Shown in pieces: positions 39,496 to 46,842 of a stretch of 64,000 nt of DNA. The position numbers were made by a program, and so were the translations under genes. The notes beneath the pieces were generated by a model. That model was not told where the DNA came from, made no database searches, and worked only from the letters and a program-made list of their open reading frames with translations. The stretch covers positions 1,240,001-1,304,000 of the forward strand of contig NZ_LR134289.1 of assembly GCF_900636535.1 (NCBI RefSeq), given 5' to 3'. How positions within the stretch are numbered: position 1 is the stretch's first letter; the number at the start of each line of letters is the position of its first letter. Source of the DNA: Chryseobacterium gleum. Its GTDB lineage: Bacteria > Bacteroidota > Bacteroidia > Flavobacteriales > Weeksellaceae.

Positions 39496-40131
39496 TTAAT
39501 TATGATTAAGTTGTTGTAATAAATTCTGTGTTTTCTGGGTCAATTCTTCTTCATTACAATCTTTTCCAATAAGGGAACTTCCCAACCCTGCTGCTATGGC
39601 ACCTCCATTGAGCCATTCTCTGATATCTTCAGTTTCAGCATGGATTCCTCCGGTTGGCATAAAATTCATTCCCGGAAAAACAGGCTGTACCGATTTGATG
39701 TAGTTCTTTCCTAAAGCATCAGCCGGAAATATTTTAACCAGTGTTAACCCATTCTGATGCGCGATATTGATATCGGAAGGGGTAAAGCAGCCCGGAATCA
39801 GAAGTATATTTTTTTCGAGAGCATGGTTTACCAATGCCTCATTGATAACAGGTGTAATGATAAAATCTGATTTTACGTTAGCATAATCATCCATTTCCTG
39901 TATATTTTTTACCGTCCCGATTCCTAACAGAAGATCAGGAAATTCTGTATGGGAAATTTCTTTCAGCTTAGTGAAATTTTCCAGTGCCTGATGGCCGCGG
40001 TTAGTATATTCTATCACACGGATTCCTGCTTCGTATAAAGCTTTTATGATATTTTTTGAGACTTCAAACGATTCGTTATAAAACAACGGAACAATTTTCT
40101 GGTCTTTTATTTTTTGTACTATTTCATTCAT
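39496..40131 (-). CDS. eda: 2-keto-3-deoxy-6-phosphogluconate aldolase
   Basis: A 211-residue class I aldolase that splits KDPG into pyruvate and glyceraldehyde 3-phosphate. The Schiff-base Lys133 (LVKIFPADALG) and the catalytic Glu41 (RVIEYTNRG) occupy the positions seen in E. coli Eda (Lys133, Glu45). IGTVKN and GCFTPSDI are also conserved. Its ATG overlaps the kdgK stop (ATGA), so the two are translationally coupled. It ends the glucuronate pathway here. Confidence 0.95.
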   Translation of the reverse strand: MNEIVQKIKDQKIVPLFYNESFEVSKNIIKALYEAGIRVIEYTNRGHQALENFTKLKEISHTEFPDLLLGIGTVKNIQEMDDYANVKSDFIITPVINEALVNHALEKNILLIPGCFTPSDINIAHQNGLTLVKIFPADALGKNYIKSVQPVFPGMNFMPTGGIHAETEDIREWLNGGAIAAGLGSSLIGKDCNEEELTQKTQNLLQQLNHN

Positions 40132-41126
40132 AATGTTTCGATATTAATGCTTTCATCAATGGTATCTCCCTTTACAAAAAGCTTTTTAAAAGCAACTTTT
40201 GTAGCATCTTCCAGAACCTGCTGTTCAGGATTTCCTTTTAAAATTCCATGAATCAAAGCGGCCATGAAAGAATCACCGCTTCCTACTCTTTCTTTAATGG
40301 TATCTGAATTATATTTTTCTGAAATCAAAAGCTGTTCATCAGCAAATAAGGTGGCAAAGTAATTCACCTGTTCCCCGTTTGTAAAGCGGAAAGTATTCGC
40401 AATTTTTTCTACCTCCGGGAATTGTCTTCTGATTTCCAATGCTGTTTTTTCAGCCTGTTTCAGAAGGTTTTCATCATCGAAATTTCCGTTAAGTTCATAT
40501 TCAACAGGAATATCCAGGAACTGCTCCACAGACCAGATATTTCCCATGAGAACATTCACAAAAGGCATCAGCTCTTTAATTTTGTGAGGATTCTGGTTTT
40601 GCCAAAGCAACGCTCTATAATTCAGGTCGAGTGAAACCGTGATATTTCTTGTTCTGGCTTCTTTCATGATTTGCAGACATTTGCGGAATGCATTGTCACT
40701 CAAAGCCGGCGTAATGGTGCTGATATGCAGCCATTTTACTCCTGAAAATATCTCATCATCACTGAAATTTTCAAAATCCGACTGGGTAAAAACAGACGGA
40801 AATCGGTCGTAAACCACTGAAGCATTCTGCATATCGCCATCGGAAGAAAGATAAAATGTTCCTATTCTCCCCTTGTTTTTTTCTGCAAGGACTTCTATTC
40901 CTTTATTTTTAAGCTGAGATTCCAGCTGGTTTGCTACAAAATTATCCGGTAAGGCTGATAACAGTTTCACAGAATTCTTCCACTGGGAAAGTGCTGCTGC
41001 TACATTGTATTCAGCACCACCAACATACATCTTCAGAGACTGTTCATTGAGCCAGTTTCCTTCGGAATCCGGGGCAAAATGGAGAAGCAGTTCCCCGAAA
41101 CATAGTATTTTAGCTGAATCCTGCAT
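40128..41126 (-). CDS. kdgK: 2-keto-3-deoxygluconate kinase (PfkB family)
   Basis: The ATG at 41126 is chosen; the frame also opens with a TTG at 41141 inside the uxaC end. The 332-residue sugar kinase has the N-terminal FGELLLHFAPD and the C-terminal PfkB signature ERVGSGDSFMAALIHG with catalytic Asp. The sugar-binding segment MYVGGAEYNVAAALSQW fits KDG kinase. It phosphorylates KDG to KDPG, which Eda then splits. It lies 4 bp after the uxaC stop and overlaps eda by 4 bp. Confidence 0.93.
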   Translation of the reverse strand: MQDSAKILCFGELLLHFAPDSEGNWLNEQSLKMYVGGAEYNVAAALSQWKNSVKLLSALPDNFVANQLESQLKNKGIEVLAEKNKGRIGTFYLSSDGDMQNASVVYDRFPSVFTQSDFENFSDDEIFSGVKWLHISTITPALSDNAFRKCLQIMKEARTRNITVSLDLNYRALLWQNQNPHKIKELMPFVNVLMGNIWSVEQFLDIPVEYELNGNFDDENLLKQAEKTALEIRRQFPEVEKIANTFRFTNGEQVNYFATLFADEQLLISEKYNSDTIKERVGSGDSFMAALIHGILKGNPEQQVLEDATKVAFKKLFVKGDTIDESINIETL

Positions 41127-41130
41127 GGTA

Positions 41131-42549
41131 TTAGATTTCAAAATAATTTTTTGTATTGTGATAACAGATATCCTGAATGATCTTTCCTACCCATTTTTCA
41201 TCATCGGGCAGCAGACCTCTTTCCATTTCACTTCCGAACAGATTGCACAAAAGTCTTCTGAAATAATCGTGTCTTGAGAATGACAGCAGGCTTCGGGAAT
41301 CAGTCAACATTCCGACAAAAGTGCTGATCAGACCGATATTGGAAAGCGTATTCATCTGTTTTGTCATCCCATCTAGCTGATCAAGAAACCACCAGGCTGC
41401 TCCAAACTGTACTTTGGATTTGATACCTCCTTCGTTGAAGTTTCCGGCAAGAGATGCAAGAACTTCGTTAAATGCTGGATTCAGATTGTAAATAATGGTT
41501 TTAGCCAGTTTTCCTTCTGAATTCAATGCATCCAATAAAATGCTCAACCTCTGTGCATAATAGGGTTCTCCAATGGCATCATATCCTGCATTGGCACCTA
41601 TTTTTCTGAACATTTCTGAATTGTTGTTTCGGGTTGCTCCTACATGAAACTGCTGTACCCAGTCTTTTTCTGCATACATTTTGCAAAGCTCTTTCAGCAA
41701 ATAGCCGCATAATGCATCCGGATCGGAAAATGTTGAGAGATTGCCCTTCAGGAATTCAGAAAACTCTTTTTCAAGGCTATGATTCCATTTTGTGATATCC
41801 GGAAAATATTCAAAGCCGTGGTCAGCTACTTTTGCTCCTGCTTCCACAAAATAATTGATTCTTCCCTGAAGTGCGTTCAGAAGATCAGAGACTGATGTGA
41901 TTGAAAATCCGCATACTTTTTCAAGCTTTTTAATTCCTGAAAGATACTGTTCAGGATTAATCATATTGATATAGGCATCAGGGCGGAAAGCCGGAAGAAC
42001 AGCTGTGTTAAACCCACTGTTTTTTAAAGCCTTGTGATGAGCCAGATCATCAGCAGGATCATCTGTAGTACATAAGGCTTCTACTTTAAAATTTTCAATA
42101 ATGGATTGTGGCAAAAAACCAGGTGTCTGCAGACTTTCATTCATCTGATGATACACGGTATCTGCATTATTGGATGATAAATATTCGCTGATTCCAAAAG
42201 GATTTTTGAGTTCCAGATGCGTCCAGTGAAACAAGGGATTGCGAAGAGTATAAGGCACCACTTCGGCCCATTTCATGAATTTTTCATAATCTGAAGCATT
42301 TCCGGAAATAAACTGTTCATCAATGCCAAAATTTCTCATGGCTCTCCATTTGTAATGGTCACCATCCAGCCAGATAGCATTTGGGGAACGGAAATTCTGA
42401 TTAGCAGAAATAACATCCGGCTCAAGATGATTATGGTAATCAATAACCGGCATGTCTTTGGCATAACCGAAATACAGATTTTCTGCTTTTGCCGATTCAA
42501 GCAGAAACAGTTTTCCGAAAACATCTTTATTTTTAATGGAATTACTCAT
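41131..42549 (-). CDS. uxaC: Glucuronate (uronate) isomerase
   Basis: A 472-residue amidohydrolase-fold enzyme that converts D-glucuronate to D-fructuronate. The N-terminal metal-site motif VIDYHNHLEPD (His39, His41), WLDGDHYKWRAMR, CTTDDPADDL and LTDSRSLLSFSRHDYFRRLLC identify the UxaC family; the length is usual. It is the first gene of a unit uxaC-kdgK-eda-exuT and follows a terminator at 42714-42748. It takes the glucuronate released by GH115. Confidence 0.95.
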   Translation of the reverse strand: MSNSIKNKDVFGKLFLLESAKAENLYFGYAKDMPVIDYHNHLEPDVISANQNFRSPNAIWLDGDHYKWRAMRNFGIDEQFISGNASDYEKFMKWAEVVPYTLRNPLFHWTHLELKNPFGISEYLSSNNADTVYHQMNESLQTPGFLPQSIIENFKVEALCTTDDPADDLAHHKALKNSGFNTAVLPAFRPDAYINMINPEQYLSGIKKLEKVCGFSITSVSDLLNALQGRINYFVEAGAKVADHGFEYFPDITKWNHSLEKEFSEFLKGNLSTFSDPDALCGYLLKELCKMYAEKDWVQQFHVGATRNNNSEMFRKIGANAGYDAIGEPYYAQRLSILLDALNSEGKLAKTIIYNLNPAFNEVLASLAGNFNEGGIKSKVQFGAAWWFLDQLDGMTKQMNTLSNIGLISTFVGMLTDSRSLLSFSRHDYFRRLLCNLFGSEMERGLLPDDEKWVGKIIQDICYHNTKNYFEI

Positions 42550-42771
42550 TATTTATTTTTACAATCCTGGATTTAATTAACTTGTTTAAGCTCTGCAAAA
42601 CCACAAAAGTCACAAAAGCTTTGTTTTTAGAACACTTCAATTATGCTTATGCAGAAAAGTTCACATAAGATGAAAATCAAAGATTTTCACAACACTTGGT
42701 GTCTACATTTAAAAACAGAACCCTTAATGAAACCACTAAGGTCCTGTTTGATGATATGAAGAAATTAGTTT
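42550..42771. other. Intergenic region between SDR gene and uxaC
   Basis: 222 bp, AT-rich. Besides the terminator at 42714-42748 it holds a short hairpin AAAATC-AAA-GATTTT at about 42673-42687. The promoter for uxaC should lie here but no TAnnTTTG box is visible. Confidence 0.4.
42714..42748 (-). terminator. Terminator after SDR (mannonate oxidoreductase) gene
   Basis: On the minus strand AACAGGACCTTA pairs with TAAGGGTTCTGTT (one mismatch and one bulge), then TTTTTAAA follows. It separates the susCD-uxuA-SDR transcript from uxaC. Confidence 0.75.
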
Positions 42772-43587
42772 TTATACTCCGCTGAATGCGCTGAAGCCTC
42801 CGTCAACAGGAATCAGTGCTCCTGTAATAAAACTTGCGGCATCTGAACACAGAAACTGTACAACTCCGTTCAGTTCTTCTACTTCTCCAAATCTCTGCAT
42901 GGGTGTTTTCGCCATTACTTTTTTACTTCTCTCCGTTAAGCTTCCATCCGGATTCAACAGAATAGCACGGTTCTGATCTCCAATAAAAAAACCTGGTGCC
43001 ACTGCATTTACCCGTATCTTATCTCCGAATTTCAATGCAAGGTCAGAGGCCAGCCATTGGGTAAAATTGGTAATTGCTGATTTGGCGGCAGAATATCCGG
43101 CCACTCTTGTAATCGCTGAATAAGCAGCCATGGAAGAAATATTAATAATGTTGCCGCTTCCCTGCTCAGCCATTACTTTTCCGAAAACATAGCTCGGGTA
43201 AACGGTTCCGTTGATATTAAGATCGGTAACTTCTGCCCATCCTTTCATATCCATATCGAAAAATGACTGTTCGGGTGATAAGGTTGCTGACGGAATATTT
43301 CCACCGGCTATATTGAGCAGAACATCAATGCTGCCATATTTTTCTTTTATTTTTTCTACGGCAGCTTTAAGGCTTTCAATATCCATCACATTGGCTTCTA
43401 CAGCAAGTGCATCCCCGCCCAAATCTGTAAGCTCTTTTACACGTGCATCCAGTGTTTCCTGGTTTCTTCCCAGAGCCACAACTTTGGCACCGGCCTCTAT
43501 AAAACTTTTGGCAAGGCTACCTCCCAAAACACCCGAAGCCCCTGTGATGACTGCTACTTTGTTTTCAATACTAAACAGGTCTTTCAT
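42772..43587 (-). CDS. SDR-family D-mannonate (fructuronate) oxidoreductase
   Basis: A 271-residue short-chain dehydrogenase with the NAD(P) motif TGASGVLGG (from residue 15), NIAGG, the catalytic Ser in NISSM and YxxxK in GYSAAKSAI. Residues after this (VAPGFFIGDQNRAILLNPDGSLTERS) match the SDR enzymes that sit beside uxuA in Bacteroidota and reduce D-fructuronate to D-mannonate, replacing the unrelated UxuB. Placed 31 bp after uxuA and before uxaC, it fills the otherwise missing step. The function is inferred from family and context. Confidence 0.88.
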   Translation of the reverse strand: MKDLFSIENKVAVITGASGVLGGSLAKSFIEAGAKVVALGRNQETLDARVKELTDLGGDALAVEANVMDIESLKAAVEKIKEKYGSIDVLLNIAGGNIPSATLSPEQSFFDMDMKGWAEVTDLNINGTVYPSYVFGKVMAEQGSGNIINISSMAAYSAITRVAGYSAAKSAITNFTQWLASDLALKFGDKIRVNAVAPGFFIGDQNRAILLNPDGSLTERSKKVMAKTPMQRFGEVEELNGVVQFLCSDAASFITGALIPVDGGFSAFSGV

Positions 43588-43618
43588 TTTACTTTTTATT
43601 ATTTATTACAAACGCAGT

Positions 43619-44793
43619 TTAATTTTTCTGTAATTCCGACTGTACTGCGGCCATTACTCCTTCAATCTGGCCCAATGCCAGCATTCTTCCTAAAAATGAA
43701 TAGCCGGGATTATATCCTTTGTCAATATCTTCTGTTAAAAGTCTTCCGTGATCAATTCTCATAGGAAGATCAGAATTTTCTTTTTCGAATACACGGATTA
43801 CTTCGATGAGCCTTCCTCTTCCTCCCAGATGATGAGCCTCGATGAAGTCACCATTTTCAAAGACATTTGTACTTCTCAGGTGAACGAATTTGGTACGATG
43901 AGCAAATTTTTGCGCAAGCTTTGGAACATCATTCTGAAGGTTGGCGCTTAAAGATCCGGCACAGAAAGTCAATCCGTTGTGAGGGTTATCAACAGCTTTC
44001 AGAAGCCAGTCAATATCTTCTTCATTGGTCACTATTCTTGGTAAGCCCAGTAATGAAAACGGCGGATCATCAGGATGTACGCACATCTGGATATTCCATT
44101 TTTCACAGACAGGCATTATTTTTTCAAGGAAATATTTCATATTCTGACGTAGTTGATGTTTATCGATACCATCATACAATGCCAGTAAACTTTTAAACTT
44201 TTCTACAGGATTCAATTCACCTTCTTTGATATTTCCGTTCACGAATCCCTGTGTTTTTACAATAACAGAATCTATCAGGTCATTGTTATCTTTCTCCGTT
44301 AATGTATTTTTTAATTCTTCTACCTTCTGAAGAATCTCCGGGTTATAGTCGTTTTCTGCCCCCTTTCTTTGAAGGATATAAATTTCGAAGTACGCAAACT
44401 TGGCTTTGTCAAAATAAAGTGATGAAGAACCGTCTTCCCATTCGTGAAAAAGATCGGTGCGCGCCCAGTCGAGAACGGGCATAAAGTTGTAGCAAACTGT
44501 TGTAACTCCTGCTTTACCCAGATTTTCAAGGCTCGTGATATAATTTTCTATTAAAGAGTCACGGTCTTCCCCTCCGTATTTGATCGCTTCACTCACAGGA
44601 AGACTTTCAACAACAGACCAGCGAAGTCCGTGGCTTTCTATATAGTTTTTATAATCATTGATGGCCTCCAAATTCCAGATTTCTCCGTTTGGGATATCAT
44701 GCAGTGCAGAAACAATTCCTTCTACTCCTATTTGACGGAGCGTGCTCAGCTGTATTTTGTCTTTTTTCCAAACCAACGCCAGGTTTTTTCCAT
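43619..44793 (-). CDS. uxuA: Mannonate dehydratase with apparent N-terminal frameshift
   Basis: The enzyme dehydrates D-mannonate to 2-keto-3-deoxygluconate. The main frame (43619-44776) has VEGIVSALHDIPNGEIW, CYNFMPVLDWARTD, MCVHPDDPPFSLLGLPRIV and HLRSTN, all UxuA motifs, but starts only at a TTG. An ATG at 44793 in another frame encodes MEKTWRWFGKK, matching the usual UxuA start (MEQTWRWYG in E. coli). Joining the two needs one more A in the run of six at 44762-44767 (T on the plus strand). So a one-base deletion, sequencing error or slippage site lies there. The TTG product would lack about ten N-terminal residues. It lies 78 bp after susD. Confidence 0.88.
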
Positions 44794-44822
44794 AATGTAT
44801 AGTTTTAATTCAGATAAACAAA

Positions 44823-44842
44823 GCAGGTGTTCTCACACCTAC
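44823..44842 (-). terminator. Attenuator-like hairpin between susD and uxuA
   Basis: On the minus strand GTAGGTGT-GAGA-ACACCTGC forms an 8-bp stem (one G-U pair) with a GNRA-type loop, followed by TTTGTTTA. It may reduce read-through from susCD into uxuA or protect the susCD mRNA 3' end. Confidence 0.55.
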
Positions 44843-44871
44843 TCTGTTGCTGATATGAATGTAGAATGAAA

Positions 44872-46830
44872 TTAATTGTATCCGGGATTCTGATATTTTG
44901 CCTTTATATCTGCCGATACTTCCATCGCATCAATCTGACTCTGAGGAATTGGTCTCAGATAGTGAAAAGGTTTGATCGTTCTTGTTACCGTCTGCGGAGA
45001 GTGATCTCCATAAGAGGCTCCTCCGATCTGATAGGTAGCCGCATAATCTCCCCACTTCTGTGTACGTACCAGATCATACCATCTGTAGAATTCTCCGTAA
45101 TATTCACGGGATCTCTCCGCAAGGATATAATCAATGGTAATTACGGCAGGTGTGGCCGCTGTCATCGCAGCGCTATTATCTGCTACATAAGCGGTATTCT
45201 GGGCATTATTAAACTTCCACTTTCCGGCACGGGCACGGATCACATTGATAAGGTCTTTGGCTGTCATAGATCCTGCGGCACCTTTTACGGCTGCTTCTGC
45301 GGCAATAAAATAGAATTCTGAGAATTTGGCAACGCTGAAAGGACGGGTTAATCCGGCATTCGGATATCCTAAACCGTTTGGATCATCGGTACGGTAAGTT
45401 CCTATTTTCCATAATCCAGGATATACAATTCTGCTGATTCCGTTCGGTGCAATAACCCAGTCTGCTCTTCCCGGAAGGGTTCCTGCTCCTACACCGCTTT
45501 GTCCGGATCCTGTAGGGTAAGAAGGCATCTGGCTGTCATCATTCAGGAAGCTTAAGATAGCTCCTCCCGGCTGTACAGGTAAATTATTGGCGTTATACAG
45601 TACAGGAACCGTTGTAAGGCCTGTTCCATTCTTGTTCCAGTTTCCTCTGTACGTGGTTACAAAAGTTCCATCATAACGGGAATCGTTGGTTTTATCTGCA
45701 AAAGTATTTTTAATAACCCCTAAAGTAGGACACATACGAACCCAAGGACGTCCCAGTGACTGTGCTGCTTCTCTCTGTACTGAACTTACTACGTCTGCTC
45801 CAACCCATGCTGTTGTTTTACTACTTTTGATGGCAGTATAGTTCCAGGTCTGCATCCATGCGGCAAAATTGTCCGGAGCCCAGCCTGAACCAAATCCTAC
45901 AGGGTCGCTTTCGTTATAATAAGTACTTGACTGTGTATGGTCTGCATAAAGCATGGATTCGGTATTCCTGTCATTTGAACCTACATTGACATCATAGAAG
46001 GTAGGCTGAAGCGCGTAAGGTCCGGGATTGTTGATTCCTTCCATAGCGATATCATAAGCCTGCTGGAAATACCACTGGGCATTGTGTCCGTCAGGATCAG
46101 TTCTTGCCACTTCGGGATAAGTTGGAATGCCGTTTGGATTCTGCAGCCACCATCCATAAGTAAGGTAAGCTTTGGCAAGCATCAGTCTTGCTACATTTTT
46201 AGTTACCCCTCCGGTTACCCTTGGTGAGGCAGGCAGGTTTTCTATTGCTTTTTTAAGGTCAGCAAAAACTGTTTTTGTGTATACTTCCGGCACCGTATTT
46301 CTTGCTGAAGAGGTGGAAGGTAAAGTATTATATTTCAATTCTCCTGCTCCTAAATCCAGAGGAACTCCTCCATAGGTCTGAACGAGCATGAAGTAATAAA
46401 ATCCACGGAAGAAACGGGCTTCAGAGATCATAGATTCTGCAATTCCGAATCCTGGTCCTTTTTCAATAATTCCGTTGGCAGTATTGATATACGGGAATAC
46501 AGAGTTCCAGACCATACTTGTAGGAAAAGTATTGGAATTGATAATCCCGTTTCCGGACATATCTAATTCCTTAAAGTTACCGTCCGCACTTTGTGCCCAG
46601 GTAGATTCGTCTGTTCCGTTCTGACAATTGCTCATAAAGTAGCCATTGCCATACAGTAATCTCATCTGTCTGTATAAAGCTGTAAATCCCTGATTAACCC
46701 CGTCCGGTGTGTTAAAATAGTCAGCTGTATAGATTGCTCTTGGCTGCTCATCAAGAATTTCATTACAACCTGTAAATGTTAAGGATAAAAAGATTGCTCC
46801 TAATAGCAGTTTTTTGTTAAAATTTATCAT
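44872..46830 (-). CDS. SusD/RagB-family glycan-binding lipoprotein
   Basis: A 652-residue surface lipoprotein with lipobox FTGC (Cys22). The N-terminal NEILDEQPRAIYTADYFNTPDG, the mid part SEARFFRGFYYFMLVQTYGGVPL and the end RSREYYGEFYRWYDLVRTQKW are SusD family hallmarks, with TPR-like helices in between. It forms the lid of the SusC channel and binds oligosaccharides at the cell surface. Its gene is 12 bp after susC. It is the only SusD in the window, so it should serve xylan-derived oligosaccharides. Confidence 0.95.
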   Translation of the reverse strand: MINFNKKLLLGAIFLSLTFTGCNEILDEQPRAIYTADYFNTPDGVNQGFTALYRQMRLLYGNGYFMSNCQNGTDESTWAQSADGNFKELDMSGNGIINSNTFPTSMVWNSVFPYINTANGIIEKGPGFGIAESMISEARFFRGFYYFMLVQTYGGVPLDLGAGELKYNTLPSTSSARNTVPEVYTKTVFADLKKAIENLPASPRVTGGVTKNVARLMLAKAYLTYGWWLQNPNGIPTYPEVARTDPDGHNAQWYFQQAYDIAMEGINNPGPYALQPTFYDVNVGSNDRNTESMLYADHTQSSTYYNESDPVGFGSGWAPDNFAAWMQTWNYTAIKSSKTTAWVGADVVSSVQREAAQSLGRPWVRMCPTLGVIKNTFADKTNDSRYDGTFVTTYRGNWNKNGTGLTTVPVLYNANNLPVQPGGAILSFLNDDSQMPSYPTGSGQSGVGAGTLPGRADWVIAPNGISRIVYPGLWKIGTYRTDDPNGLGYPNAGLTRPFSVAKFSEFYFIAAEAAVKGAAGSMTAKDLINVIRARAGKWKFNNAQNTAYVADNSAAMTAATPAVITIDYILAERSREYYGEFYRWYDLVRTQKWGDYAATYQIGGASYGDHSPQTVTRTIKPFHYLRPIPQSQIDAMEVSADIKAKYQNPGYN

Positions 46831-46842
46831 GACAGTACAGTT

